Shown here: in pieces, positions 36,165 to 43,738 of the stretch | Layout of the letters: each line of letters begins with the position of its first letter | How positions within the stretch are numbered: position 1 is the stretch's first letter | Source: M3007 sp033764075 | GTDB lineage: Bacteria; Bacteroidota; Bacteroidia; Chitinophagales; Saprospiraceae | Direction of reading: 5' to 3' | Assembly: GCA_033764075.1 (NCBI GenBank) | Contig: JANRJH010000028.1 | Coordinates: 62,001-126,000 of the forward strand | DNA length: 64,000 bases | Translations under genes and position numbers: made by a program | Notes under the pieces: generated by a model | What the model was told of the DNA's origin: nothing | Databases searched by the model: none | What the model saw: the letters and a program-made list of their open reading frames with translations, nothing else

Positions 36165-36253
36165 TGGTGGTCCCATGGTGGTCCCATGGTGGTCACACGG
36201 TGGTCACACGGTGGTCCCACGGTGGTCCCACGGCTAAAGCCGTGGGCTAATGG
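36165..36253. repeat. REP-like hairpin with tandem tail, copy 2
   Basis: Six tandem 11-bp units (TGGTGGTCCCA with variants ending CACA or beginning C), then the hairpin CCCACGGCT AA AGCCGTGGG and CTAATGG. Read on the minus strand it begins CCATTAGCCCACGGCTT, exactly as copy 1 at 3486, but the tandem unit is 11 bp rather than 9. Confidence 0.85.
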
Positions 36254-36269
36254 TGGTTAATTTGACAAT

Positions 36270-37205
36270 ATGAAACAACCCGAACGGATTCTTCTCGTCG
36301 GCGCGGGCGGCCAGATCGGCACCGTGCTTACCCAGGCTTTGCGCGATGTTTACGGCGCTGATAACGTGCTGGCCACCGACCTGCACGCGCTCGCCGGCCA
36401 TGCCGGGCCTACTGCCCTGCTGGATGCCACCAACCGGGCCGACATGGGCGCGCTGGTGCAGCAGTTCAAACCGACCCAGATGTACCACCTGGCCGCCATC
36501 CTGAGCGCCACCGGTGAGAAAAATCCCCTGTGGGCCTGGGGGATCAACATGGACAGCCTGTTCAATGTGCTCGAAACCGCCCGCGAAAACGGGGTAAAAA
36601 AGGTGTACTACCCTTCCTCCATCGCTGTGTTCGGCGAACTGGCGCCACCGATCGATACGCCGCAGCACGCCGTACTCATCCCCACCACCGTATACGGCAT
36701 CAGCAAGGTGGCCGGCGAACATTGGGCCAATTACTACTTCAGACGTTATGGACTCGACGTGCGCTCCCTGCGGTACCCGGGCATCATCGGATACCAAAGT
36801 CCGCCGGGCGGTGGCACCACCGACTACGCCGTGGACATCTACCACCACGCCGCCCAGGGCAAGCCTTTCACCTGCTTCCTGGGCCCCGACACCCGCCTGC
36901 CCATGCTGTACATGGACGACGCCATCCGCGCCACCCTCGAGCTGATGGAGGCGCCGGCCGATCGCCTAACCGTGCGCACCAGCTACAACCTGGCCGGCAT
37001 GAGCTTTACGCCGGCCGAGGTGACGGCCTCCATCCAAAAGCACGTGCCGGACTTTCAGGTCGCTTATGCACCCGATTTCCGACAGGCCATCGCCGATTCC
37101 TGGCCCAAATCCATTGACGATGCGGCCGCCCGCCATGATTGGGGCTGGAAACCGGAGTTCGACCTGGATGCGATGACGGCAGACATGTTGAAGCATTTGT
37201 TGTAA
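36270..37205 (+). CDS. NAD-dependent epimerase-type L-threonine 3-dehydrogenase
   Basis: 311 residues. Extended SDR: VGAGGQIGTVL Rossmann motif at residues 10-20, then DLHALAG. The YPSSIAVFG active-site Ser segment and YGISKVAGE with catalytic Tyr/Lys follow. The overall sequence (ALRDVYGADNVLATD, GGTTDYAVDIYH, FLGPDTRLPMLYMDDAIRAT) matches the SDR form of L-threonine dehydrogenase found in Bacteroidota, which oxidises threonine to 2-amino-3-ketobutyrate. A sugar-nucleotide epimerase is the alternative, but the GGTTDYAV loop favours threonine. Confidence 0.85.
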   Translation: MKQPERILLVGAGGQIGTVLTQALRDVYGADNVLATDLHALAGHAGPTALLDATNRADMGALVQQFKPTQMYHLAAILSATGEKNPLWAWGINMDSLFNVLETARENGVKKVYYPSSIAVFGELAPPIDTPQHAVLIPTTVYGISKVAGEHWANYYFRRYGLDVRSLRYPGIIGYQSPPGGGTTDYAVDIYHHAAQGKPFTCFLGPDTRLPMLYMDDAIRATLELMEAPADRLTVRTSYNLAGMSFTPAEVTASIQKHVPDFQVAYAPDFRQAIADSWPKSIDDAAARHDWGWKPEFDLDAMTADMLKHLL

Positions 37206-37213
37206 CGGGGCCG

Positions 37214-38281
37214 TTAGAAATACCTTTCCAAAAATCGTTCAGTGCTCCATACATAACGCGCCAGGGCCGTGCGACGGGCTTCGCCGCCCAATCGGCTTCT
37301 CATCGCCGGATCGTCGATCATTCGGGTCATGTGTGCCGATAGTTCGGTTGCGTCGGAGAACACCAGGCCACCGCCGGCATCCAGTTTTTCCGTCAGCACA
37401 GGCAAATTGTTCGCCAGCACGGGCAATCCGGAAAGCATACCCTGCACCATCGCTTGCGAAAAGGTTTCCATCATTTTGCCCTCGTCGCGGGAAGGACAGA
37501 TCATGACGTGCATGGTGCGCAGCAACCCGGGGATCTCCGACAAGGGCAACCAGGGATAGGCGAAAACCCCTTGTGTCGTTGCTGAAGGAGGACGACGGTA
37601 GGCAACAAGGTGAAGTTCAGCACGTCCTCTGTACGCAGGAGGGAGCTGAGACAGGGCCTCCAGGGCAGTGTCGGCGCCCTTCCAGGCGCTGTCCAGGTCG
37701 CCCAGCACGATGAACCGCACCGGCGCTGCTTCCGGCGGTGATACGGCAGGGAAAAACCGGTCGGCGCGGGTAATCCCGTAATCCACGTGCACTTCGGCAC
37801 ACCCGGCGCCGGTGAAGGCGCCTGCGATTTGCCCGTTGACGGCCACCACCGTTCCGCCGGTGAATTTCCAGGTACGGATGAACCAGCGGTCGGCTTCCCG
37901 GTGGGCGATCAGCACGGCTCGTTGGAACGCCCGGGTGAGCGTAAGCCACAGGATCAGGGGAATCAGGCTGTTGCCCACGTTGCCGAGCAGGAAGTGGTGG
38001 AAACGGTGGCCAGTCAGCAGGCGAAGGGCGTCGAGGATGGCGAACCCTTTTTTTTCCTTTCCCTGAATGTACAGGACGGTGGCCCCTTGCGCCTCCAGCG
38101 GTTGCAGGGCCGATTGCCAGGAGCGCTCCGCCGCAATGGTGAGCGAACAACCCTGGTCAACCATTTCGTGCAGCAGGTTCAGGTTGAAATGCTCCACGCC
38201 GCGCAGGGGCTCCTGCATGTGTTGCAGGAATACCTTGTCGATGAAGAGCATGGAGCCGGCATGCGGCGACGCGTTTTTCAT
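37214..38281 (-). CDS. Glycosyltransferase, GT4-like
   Basis: 355 residues from the ATG at 38281 (MKNASPHAGSMLFIDKVFLQ). A GT-B fold is indicated: an N-domain with GVEHFNLNLLHEMVDQG, and a C-domain with FIVLGDLDSAWKGADTALEALSQL. The donor-site ICPSRDEGKMMETFSQAMVQGMLSGLPVLA follows, in which the E-x7-E motif of GT4 is recognisable. It probably transfers a sugar from a nucleotide donor, possibly in surface polysaccharide or LPS synthesis. No sugar-gene cluster surrounds it. Divergent from the fucP-like transporter. Confidence 0.82.
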   Translation of the reverse strand: MKNASPHAGSMLFIDKVFLQHMQEPLRGVEHFNLNLLHEMVDQGCSLTIAAERSWQSALQPLEAQGATVLYIQGKEKKGFAILDALRLLTGHRFHHFLLGNVGNSLIPLILWLTLTRAFQRAVLIAHREADRWFIRTWKFTGGTVVAVNGQIAGAFTGAGCAEVHVDYGITRADRFFPAVSPPEAAPVRFIVLGDLDSAWKGADTALEALSQLPPAYRGRAELHLVAYRRPPSATTQGVFAYPWLPLSEIPGLLRTMHVMICPSRDEGKMMETFSQAMVQGMLSGLPVLANNLPVLTEKLDAGGGLVFSDATELSAHMTRMIDDPAMRSRLGGEARRTALARYVWSTERFLERYF

Positions 38282-38285
38282 GGCC

Positions 38286-38293
38286 CAAAGATA
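38286..38293 (-). promoter_or_regulatory. -7 element TATCTTTG for the glycosyltransferase
   Basis: Minus-strand TAnnTTTG match ending only 4 nt before the ATG at 38281, which implies a leaderless mRNA if this start is right. Confidence 0.6.
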
Positions 38294-38351
38294 GACAGCG
38301 GCACAGGCGAAATTGTCGTACCATTGCACCGGCAAAACAATCTTTTTCGCG

Positions 38352-39653
38352 ATGGCACAGAAAAACCCGTACCTGGTCCCCTTTGCGCTGGTGTGCAGTC
38401 TTTTCTTTTTATGGGGGTTGGCCAACAGCCTGAACGGCTCGCTGATCCGCCATTTTCAATTTGCACTCGACCTGAAACGGTGGCAGGCGGGCATCGTTGA
38501 TTCGGCTTTCTACTTCGGATATTTTGTGATGGCCTTGCCGGCCGGCATCTTCATGCGCCGGTTCGGATACAAACGCGGCATTCTCATGGGTCTGGTGTTG
38601 TACGCCGGCGGCGCACTGCTGTTTTATCCGGCGGCCGACGCGCGGGTGTACGCGTTTTTCCTGTTTGCGCTGTTCACCATTGCTTCCGGACTCGCTTTTC
38701 TGGAGACCGCCGCCAACCTGTACGTGACCGTGCTGGGCGATGAAAAAGACCGGGAGTGGCGCATCAACTTCGCCCAGTCGTTCAACGGCATCAGCATCAT
38801 CCTCGGTCCGGTGATCGGCAGCCTGTTCATTTTTTCCAAAAAGGAATACACGGCCGAGTTGATCGCGGCCATGAGTCCCGGCGAACTGACCGGCGCCAAG
38901 ATCGAGGCCGCCCAGTCGGTGCAAGGGCCCTACCTGGCCATTGCCGGTCTGGTGTTGCTGGTGGCGGTGTTGTTCTGGGTCACCCGCATGCCCGAGGTGG
39001 GGCGCGACGAGGAACTGGCCGAGGGCAAGGTGCGCATTCCCGATTTGTTGCGCAAAACACCCCACCTGAGCCTGGGCATACTGGCGCAGTTCGCCAACGT
39101 GGGGGCACAGGCCACCCTTTGGGGTTATTTTGTGGATTTTAAAATGGACTTTGCCAAGGATCGGCACCTCGGCGCCGTGAACACCTTGTACCGCGTAACG
39201 GAAACCATGACACCTGAGCAGATCGCCGGCTTCCACGCGTCGTTTGCACTGGTGCTCTTCATGCTCGGCCGGTTCCTGGGCACCTACCTGATGACCAAAA
39301 CCGAGCCGCGCCGGGTTATGGTGTGGTACAGCGTACTGGCGGTGGTGCTGGTGGTAGCGGCCTTTCTGCTGGGCGGTTTTGCCGGCATCCTGTGCATCAT
39401 GGGCACGTACTTTTGTCAGAGCATCATGTTCCCGACCATATTTGCCCTTGCCACCAAAAATTTGCCGCCGGCGGAAAGCAAACTGGCCTCCTCACTCGTG
39501 ATCATGGCCATTGTGGGCGGGGCCGTACTGCCGCCGTTGGCGGGTCTGCTCTCCGGCGCCGGCGGCATGCAAATGGCCTTGCTGGTACCGCTGGTGTGCT
39601 TCGGGTACGTGCTGTGGTATGCGGGGCGCGGGTATGTGGTGAAAAATGCCTGA
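38352..39653 (+). CDS. fucP: Sugar:proton symporter, FucP-like MFS
   Basis: 433 residues with about 12 membrane segments, from the ATG at 38352. FucP-family features: FFLWGLANSLNGSLIRHFQFAL near the N-terminus, FYFGYFVMALPAGIFMRRFGYKRGI (MFS loop 2-3) and FLETAANLYVTVLG with the substrate-region Glu/Asn. The NFAQSFNGISIILGPVIG segment is also typical. Likely uptake of L-fucose or a related hexose with protons across the inner membrane; the exact sugar is not provable from sequence. No fucose catabolic genes are adjacent. Confidence 0.85.
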   Translation: MAQKNPYLVPFALVCSLFFLWGLANSLNGSLIRHFQFALDLKRWQAGIVDSAFYFGYFVMALPAGIFMRRFGYKRGILMGLVLYAGGALLFYPAADARVYAFFLFALFTIASGLAFLETAANLYVTVLGDEKDREWRINFAQSFNGISIILGPVIGSLFIFSKKEYTAELIAAMSPGELTGAKIEAAQSVQGPYLAIAGLVLLVAVLFWVTRMPEVGRDEELAEGKVRIPDLLRKTPHLSLGILAQFANVGAQATLWGYFVDFKMDFAKDRHLGAVNTLYRVTETMTPEQIAGFHASFALVLFMLGRFLGTYLMTKTEPRRVMVWYSVLAVVLVVAAFLLGGFAGILCIMGTYFCQSIMFPTIFALATKNLPPAESKLASSLVIMAIVGGAVLPPLAGLLSGAGGMQMALLVPLVCFGYVLWYAGRGYVVKNA

Positions 39654-39661
39654 ACAAGCGA

Positions 39662-40072
39662 TTACTCTGGCATCTTTTCGGCTTCTTTCGTTTTCAGCGG
39701 TTCGCTTCCAATCTCTTCAAAGTCGATGTACTCCGACTCGACCTGCTGCTTTTCCTGTGCTGCGGGTTCGGTGCGGATCGCATTCAGGAACAGGAACAAC
39801 GCCACCACGGGAAAGGCGAGCACGCCCAGCAGGGTGTAAAAAATACCGGCCGGTATATTTTTGCGGTACACCGCTGCCAGCCACCGGAAGGCGTCGCGCA
39901 CCACGGCGGGCTTGATGAGCAGGGTAAGCACCAACAGGATCGGCGAAATGTAAAAGAGCAGGGTGAACATCCATTTGAGGACATAAAACGTGGCGACCAG
40001 CGCCAGTATGGCAAACAACAGGCAGCCGATGCCACCCATGCGGCTGCGCCTTCCGAATTGATAATAGACCAT
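39662..40072 (-). CDS. Small multi-pass membrane protein of unknown function
   Basis: 136 residues with three hydrophobic helices (GCLLFAILALVATFYVLKWM, FTLLFYISPILLVLTLLI, and IFYTLLGVLAFPVVALFLFLN). A charged tail follows (EKQQVESEYIDFEEIGSE). No named family recognised. It starts 6 bp after the EVE-protein stop, so the two are probably co-transcribed. Convergent with the fucP-like gene, with an 8-bp gap. Confidence 0.75.
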   Translation of the reverse strand: MVYYQFGRRSRMGGIGCLLFAILALVATFYVLKWMFTLLFYISPILLVLTLLIKPAVVRDAFRWLAAVYRKNIPAGIFYTLLGVLAFPVVALFLFLNAIRTEPAAQEKQQVESEYIDFEEIGSEPLKTKEAEKMPE

Positions 40073-40078
40073 GATACT

Positions 40079-40492
40079 TCAAAGTTCGGTATTCCCGAGG
40101 GAAAGGAGCAGGAAAAATTCGTCGAAAGTAGCCGGCATAACCGACAAACGGCCATTGCGCACCAGTCCGAACTGCTGGAGCGCCGGATGTGCCTTGATCT
40201 CGGCAAGCGGCACAGGCCGGTTCAGGGCCTTCACCGGCGCCAGGTCTACAGCCGACCAGTCGCCCTTTTCGGCCGTAGGATCGGGGTATGCCTCGCGCAC
40301 CACCCGGGCGATGCCCACGATCTCCAGCCCGATGTTGGAGTGGTAGTACAGGCACAGGTCGCCGGTGCGCATGGCGCGCAGGTTGTTGCGGGCCTGGTAG
40401 TTGCGCACACCGTCCCAGCGGACCTGGCCCTCGGCCAGCAGTTGCTCGAAGGCGTAGACGTCGGGTTCGGATTTGACTAGCCAGTAGTGCAT
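40079..40492 (-). CDS. EVE-domain protein
   Basis: 137 residues from the ATG at 40492 (MHYWLVKSEPDVYAFEQLLAEG). The whole length is one EVE (PUA-like) domain: WLVKSEPD, WDGVRNYQARNNLR, MRTGDLCLYYHS and VGIARVVREAYPDPT. EVE domains bind modified bases in DNA or RNA and occur both as house-keeping proteins and as readers in restriction systems. Here it borders the rhuM/AbiE patch; a link is only suggested by position. Most Bacteroidota carry such a stand-alone copy. Confidence 0.9.
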   Translation of the reverse strand: MHYWLVKSEPDVYAFEQLLAEGQVRWDGVRNYQARNNLRAMRTGDLCLYYHSNIGLEIVGIARVVREAYPDPTAEKGDWSAVDLAPVKALNRPVPLAEIKAHPALQQFGLVRNGRLSVMPATFDEFFLLLSLGNTEL

Positions 40493-40582
40493 GGTGTTGT
40501 TAGTTTTGGTGGGAGAGTGGGGGATGTGGTTTTCAGTAAGTACATACATATACCAAACATCACTTTGTGATACATGACCACG

Positions 40583-40621
40583 AAAACGTGTATGCCTTTT
40601 GGCAAAAAGTATACACGTTTT
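40583..40621. terminator. Long hairpin between the EVE gene and the Fic remnant
   Basis: Arms AAAACGTGTAT (40583-40593) and ATACACGTTTT (40611-40621) enclose a second small stem, GCC TTTT GGC. It could end minus-strand transcripts from the rhuM side. Confidence 0.55.
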
Positions 40622-40820
40622 AAATTGGAGAAGTAAAGATGTGCAACAAAGGTTGATTGATGTAAAAATTGCTACGGCCAAGTTTGTGTTTTTCCAAGAA
40701 ACTATTTGCGGTCAGTTTTTCCAGATAGTGCGTAGCCGTCAACCGACTTACCCTAAGGTCATCCATCACAAATTCAATTTTGGTATAGGGGTGTCGGAAT
40801 AAGGTATTAAGGTTTCGGCC
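40620..40820 (-). pseudogene. C-terminal remnant of a Fic-family protein
   Basis: Only the last ~60 residues of a Fic protein remain: the winged-helix tail NTLFRHPYTKIEFVMDDL, RVSRLTATHYLEKL and GRSNFYINQPLLHIF. Complete Fic proteins are about 350-380 residues with an HPFxxGNGR motif that is absent here. Reading upstream, the frame merges into the last codons of rhuM in another frame, so the gene was truncated when rhuM arrived. It sits on the same strand as rhuM. Confidence 0.72.
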
Positions 40821-40824
40821 AAAC

Positions 40825-41835
40825 TCACTTACCCTTTTTCTTTTTCCCGGCACCCATTTCTTTTATGTCTGCCTCCAGTTGTTTCAGGCTTTCGACGTGT
40901 TCCAAAGCCTGTTGCTGCGCCCTGAATTTCTCATATTCCTTCCCGGCCATTTCATCGGCCAGTTCCTTGCGGATGCGTCCGGCGTGTTCCAACACTTCGC
41001 GTTCGTTGATGGTCAGAATATCGTTCAGGCGTTTGATCCAGTCCTTCATGTACATCGGCCTGCGCTGTTGGGCTTGCGCCTCAGCAAATGCGAGGTATTG
41101 TTCCACCAGCAAATTCAGGGCAGTGATTTCTTCGTCGTTCAGGTAGTTTTTGGCCACGGTTACGTCGCCTTTGCGAACCTTGGCGCCTGCCCATGTGGTC
41201 AGTCCCATGTTGGGTTTGGCGGCGTCTGCCCTGTCATGGATTATTTCGGCAGCCGTCTTTTGGCTTACCGCCCAAAGCAGTTTGTTTTGAACGATCCTGA
41301 AAAACGCAACCGTTTGTTCATGGTCGGCATCGTAGTCTATGCTGGTGGCGTAAATGTCTTTCACCTTTTGGTAAAACACCTTTTCCGAACTGCGAATGTC
41401 CCGGATGCGGTTCAGCAGTTCATCAAAGTAGTTCATCTGCCCGGCGCGTTTCAGGCGTTCATCATCCAGGGTAAAACCTTTAATGATGTATTCGCGGAGC
41501 CGTTGCGTGGCCCAAATGCGGAACTGTGTGCCCCGGTGGGAGTTTACCCGGTAGCCCACTGAAATGATCAGGTCGAGGTTGTAGTAGGCCAATGCCCGCT
41601 TTACGCTTCGGTTTCCTTCCTGTTGAACTGTCAAGTATTCCTTGACAGTTGCCGCTTCCTCCAATTCAGCTTCACTGTAAATGTTCTTAATGTGCAGACT
41701 GATATTCTGTTTCGTGGTTTGAAACAGTTCAGCCAACTGGTTCAACGTAAGCCAAACGGTTTCGCCTTCCATGCGGACTTCCACTTTGGTGTTTCCGTCC
41801 GCTGACTGATACAGGATGATCTCGCCTTGTTCCAT
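40825..41835 (-). CDS. rhuM: RhuM-family protein
   Basis: 336 residues from the ATG at 41835 (MEQGEIILYQSADGNTKVEV). Typical RhuM order: EVRMEGETVWLTLNQLAELFQTTKQNISLHI (helix-turn-helix-like), then NRSVKRALAYYNLDLIISVGYRVNS and RGTQFRIWATQRLREYIIKGF. A coiled C-terminus ends in a Lys-rich tail (GAGKKKKGK). First named in Salmonella islands as a virulence-associated gene, it is common in mobile and defence loci; its biochemical role is not established. The length is normal, so it looks intact. It lies between the Fic remnant and the duplicated mnmE tail. Confidence 0.9.
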   Translation of the reverse strand: MEQGEIILYQSADGNTKVEVRMEGETVWLTLNQLAELFQTTKQNISLHIKNIYSEAELEEAATVKEYLTVQQEGNRSVKRALAYYNLDLIISVGYRVNSHRGTQFRIWATQRLREYIIKGFTLDDERLKRAGQMNYFDELLNRIRDIRSSEKVFYQKVKDIYATSIDYDADHEQTVAFFRIVQNKLLWAVSQKTAAEIIHDRADAAKPNMGLTTWAGAKVRKGDVTVAKNYLNDEEITALNLLVEQYLAFAEAQAQQRRPMYMKDWIKRLNDILTINEREVLEHAGRIRKELADEMAGKEYEKFRAQQQALEHVESLKQLEADIKEMGAGKKKKGK

Positions 41836-41885
41836 ATTGGGTATGCCATTTAGGTGACCGGTTTCAGCAGGCTTAGACTGCGCCA

Positions 41886-41893
41886 CAAAAATA
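41886..41893 (-). promoter_or_regulatory. -7 element TATTTTTG for rhuM
   Basis: Minus-strand TAnnTTTG match about 50 nt before the rhuM ATG. It lies about 20 bp beyond the displaced mnmE tail. Confidence 0.5.
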
Positions 41894-41912
41894 AACAAAA
41901 AATGTCAAAATG

Positions 41913-41976
41913 TTACTTTCCAATACAAAACTTCCCAAAAATATTCCCCAACACCTCCATCACCCCGATCTCGCCC
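41913..41976 (-). repeat. Displaced copy of the mnmE 3' tail (direct repeat, distal)
   Basis: 60 of 64 bp match 43675-43738 in the same orientation, with a 39-bp exact core (41920-41958). It encodes the final MnmE residues (GEIGV-EVLGNIFGKFCIGK, one substitution) and stop, but has no mnmE body in front of it. It looks like an attachment-site half left by integration. Confidence 0.88.
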
Positions 41977-42013
41977 AGCGGCATTTTACAAACAGGTAAA
42001 CGCTTGCATCACA

Positions 42014-42805
42014 TCAGATTTTTTCGATTAATGCAGCCATGACCAATTCAAAGGCCTCTTGAGGATTGTAAGATGATGTTGGCCTGAGCAAGGCCATTGT
42101 ATCGCCCAGGAACTCGGGGTCTTTCAATTTGGCTTCCAGGTTCAAGACAAATTCTCTTTGGCTGGGTGGTTCATCCACGGAAAAAGCCATGTACTTCCGG
42201 TAAGCGTGCAGCAACGATTCTTTATCCAATTCAGGCCTTCGCGACAAGGCGATGAATAAATCGTACAGATCACGGCCTTTGCGTCGTTGATACAAAGCAC
42301 GGAGTTTGGTGCTCAGCAGTTCTTCCAGTTTGTAGGTTGTAAGATTACAGGATCCAGAGAACCAGGTGGATTCAACGGTAAACGGTAACTTTACTAAGCC
42401 AAGTACCGCGAAATGCTCTCTGCAATTTGTTTCTACCTTAAGCCGGAGTGTTTGGTTAGGTGGAAACTCCGACTCAAAACGGTAAACCAAAGTATTATTA
42501 TTCGCTTTTTGTCTCCTTTGCGGTTCCCCCAAGAATGACAATCTTTCTCTTACCCTGTCTATAACCGGGCCAAATGGTTCAGCAGTTATCTGTACCAGGT
42601 CAATATCCTCAGAATAGCGGGGTTGAGGGTTCAGATACAACTTATGCAGCGCAGTTCCACCCCGAAATGCCAACCGTTCTGCCAGCCATTCATCCGAGAA
42701 TATTTCCACAAGGGCACGGCAAATCACCAGATCTTGTTCTACCTGTTCATTTGTTTGCCACGGTACTTGTTGGCTCCATTCGGTGATATAGGCCTGCGGT
42801 ATCAC
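42014..42805 (-). CDS. abiEii: AbiEii/AbiGii-type nucleotidyltransferase toxin
   Basis: 263 residues. Nucleotidyltransferase motifs: FRGGTALHKLYL (residues 48-58) and RYSEDIDLVQ with Asp67 and Asp69 as metal ligands, then RRKGRDLYDLF, the conserved late motif. AbiEii toxins transfer nucleotides, in characterised members to tRNA, and stop growth during phage attack; AbiEi restrains expression. The start overlaps the antitoxin stop by 4 bp, the classic antitoxin-toxin order. Confidence 0.92.
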   Translation of the reverse strand: MIPQAYITEWSQQVPWQTNEQVEQDLVICRALVEIFSDEWLAERLAFRGGTALHKLYLNPQPRYSEDIDLVQITAEPFGPVIDRVRERLSFLGEPQRRQKANNNTLVYRFESEFPPNQTLRLKVETNCREHFAVLGLVKLPFTVESTWFSGSCNLTTYKLEELLSTKLRALYQRRKGRDLYDLFIALSRRPELDKESLLHAYRKYMAFSVDEPPSQREFVLNLEAKLKDPEFLGDTMALLRPTSSYNPQEAFELVMAALIEKI

Positions 42806-43623
42806 TCGTCTATCTCAATTTCGGTGTTTACAATTACCTTCCAGCGGTTTTCGGATGAAAAGCCCTTGATTGTATGGGAAGCTTTTAAGGGTATTCGGAA
42901 GCAGTTTAATGGATGTGTTTTCATTGCTTCATATAGAGCGTCTGCGAGTTCGGGTTTGCCGCAAGCGAACTCCAACAGGTAACCTAAGCGCTGTAATGCG
43001 GTGGTCGAGGCATTATCCAATAATGCCCGGCTAAAGTCTGTTGGTTGGAGCACCTCGACCAGCTCATGCAAAACGGTAGCGGCCCGGTTGAGTCCGCCGA
43101 TCCTTTTTTCAAATTGGATCAAATCTGTGGCTGTCAGCGCGGCTTTGGAAATGGTCAGGTATCCGGCTTCTGTTTTTCGTTGCTCCAAAAGTTTTTCCGG
43201 GATCTGCTTCACGCTGATGTAGTTGATCTTCAGGCCTTTTTTATGGGTAGCGCGCAGCACTGGGAAGTTGGTCATGACAAAGTACTCCTGGGGTTGTTGG
43301 TGTGAAGCGCCATGATAAGCAGCCGCATTCAGCAAAGCCACATAATAGGGCCGTCCCAGAAACTTCATGAAGGTATCCAGGAATAAATTGGGGGGTAGGA
43401 TGCCTTTGCTTAAATACTGGGGGGGTATGATCAGGTAATATCCTTTGTAAATAGATAAGATTTTGTTTTTGTCAGCCAGGCGCTTTAAGGCAAATTTTAG
43501 TGCAGTCTCACTTTGCCCGTCAAAATAATTCCGCAATGCAGACAATGCAAAACCATATCGTCCCATGGACAGTTGCAGATCAACCCATTTTTCGAGGCTG
43601 CTATTTGCTTTGGTGGGTTCCAC
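42802..43623 (-). CDS. abiEi: AbiEi-family antitoxin/regulator
   Basis: 273 residues. An N-terminal winged helix (FALSALRNYFDGQSETALKFALKRLADKNKI to YKGYYLIIP) precedes the AbiEi antitoxin body (RPYYVALLNAAAYHGASHQQPQEYFVMT). The C-terminal region carries LLDNASTTALQRLGYLLE. In studied type IV systems this protein neutralises AbiEii indirectly by repressing the operon through inverted repeats; such a repeat lies just upstream at 43632-43674. Co-transcribed with abiEii through a 4-bp overlap. Confidence 0.88.
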   Translation of the reverse strand: MEPTKANSSLEKWVDLQLSMGRYGFALSALRNYFDGQSETALKFALKRLADKNKILSIYKGYYLIIPPQYLSKGILPPNLFLDTFMKFLGRPYYVALLNAAAYHGASHQQPQEYFVMTNFPVLRATHKKGLKINYISVKQIPEKLLEQRKTEAGYLTISKAALTATDLIQFEKRIGGLNRAATVLHELVEVLQPTDFSRALLDNASTTALQRLGYLLEFACGKPELADALYEAMKTHPLNCFRIPLKASHTIKGFSSENRWKVIVNTEIEIDE

Positions 43624-43631
43624 AAGTGTAA

Positions 43632-43674
43632 TTTTTTGCGAAAGGTAGTGATTTATGATACTTTTCGCAAAAAA
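43632..43674 (-). promoter_or_regulatory. abiEi promoter with overlapping inverted-repeat operator
   Basis: 12-bp arms TTTTTTGCGAAA (43632-43643) and TTTCGCAAAAAA (43663-43674) are exact reverse complements. On the minus strand the distal arm contains TTG, then exactly 20 bp, then TACCTTTC (43640-43647), a -33/-7 pair with one mismatch to TAnnTTTG. The arms cover both promoter halves, as expected for an autoregulatory AbiEi site. The outer edge touches the mnmE stop codon. Confidence 0.7.
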
Positions 43675-43738
43675 TTACTTCCCAATACAAAACTTCCCAA
43701 AAATATTCCCCAACACCTCCTCCACCCCGATCTCCCCC
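43675..43738 (-). repeat. mnmE 3' tail, proximal direct repeat (candidate att site)
   Basis: The genuine end of mnmE. It pairs with the displaced copy at 41913-41976 (60/64 identical), bracketing 1.7 kb that contains only the AbiE pair. Confidence 0.88.

Larger units (their letters stand above)
35970..36269. other. porU - threonine-dehydrogenase intergenic region
   Basis: 300 bp with no gene. It holds the porU leader, a plus-oriented terminator-like hairpin (35997-36025), an AATTCCC / GGGAATT inverted repeat around 36064-36100, the plus-strand promoter at 36153 and the REP-like tandem element at 36165-36253. Confidence 0.7.

Noticed and set aside
36165..36253. Tandem repeats as a CRISPR array
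   Set aside because: Units are 11 bp and contiguous with no spacers; no cas genes are present.
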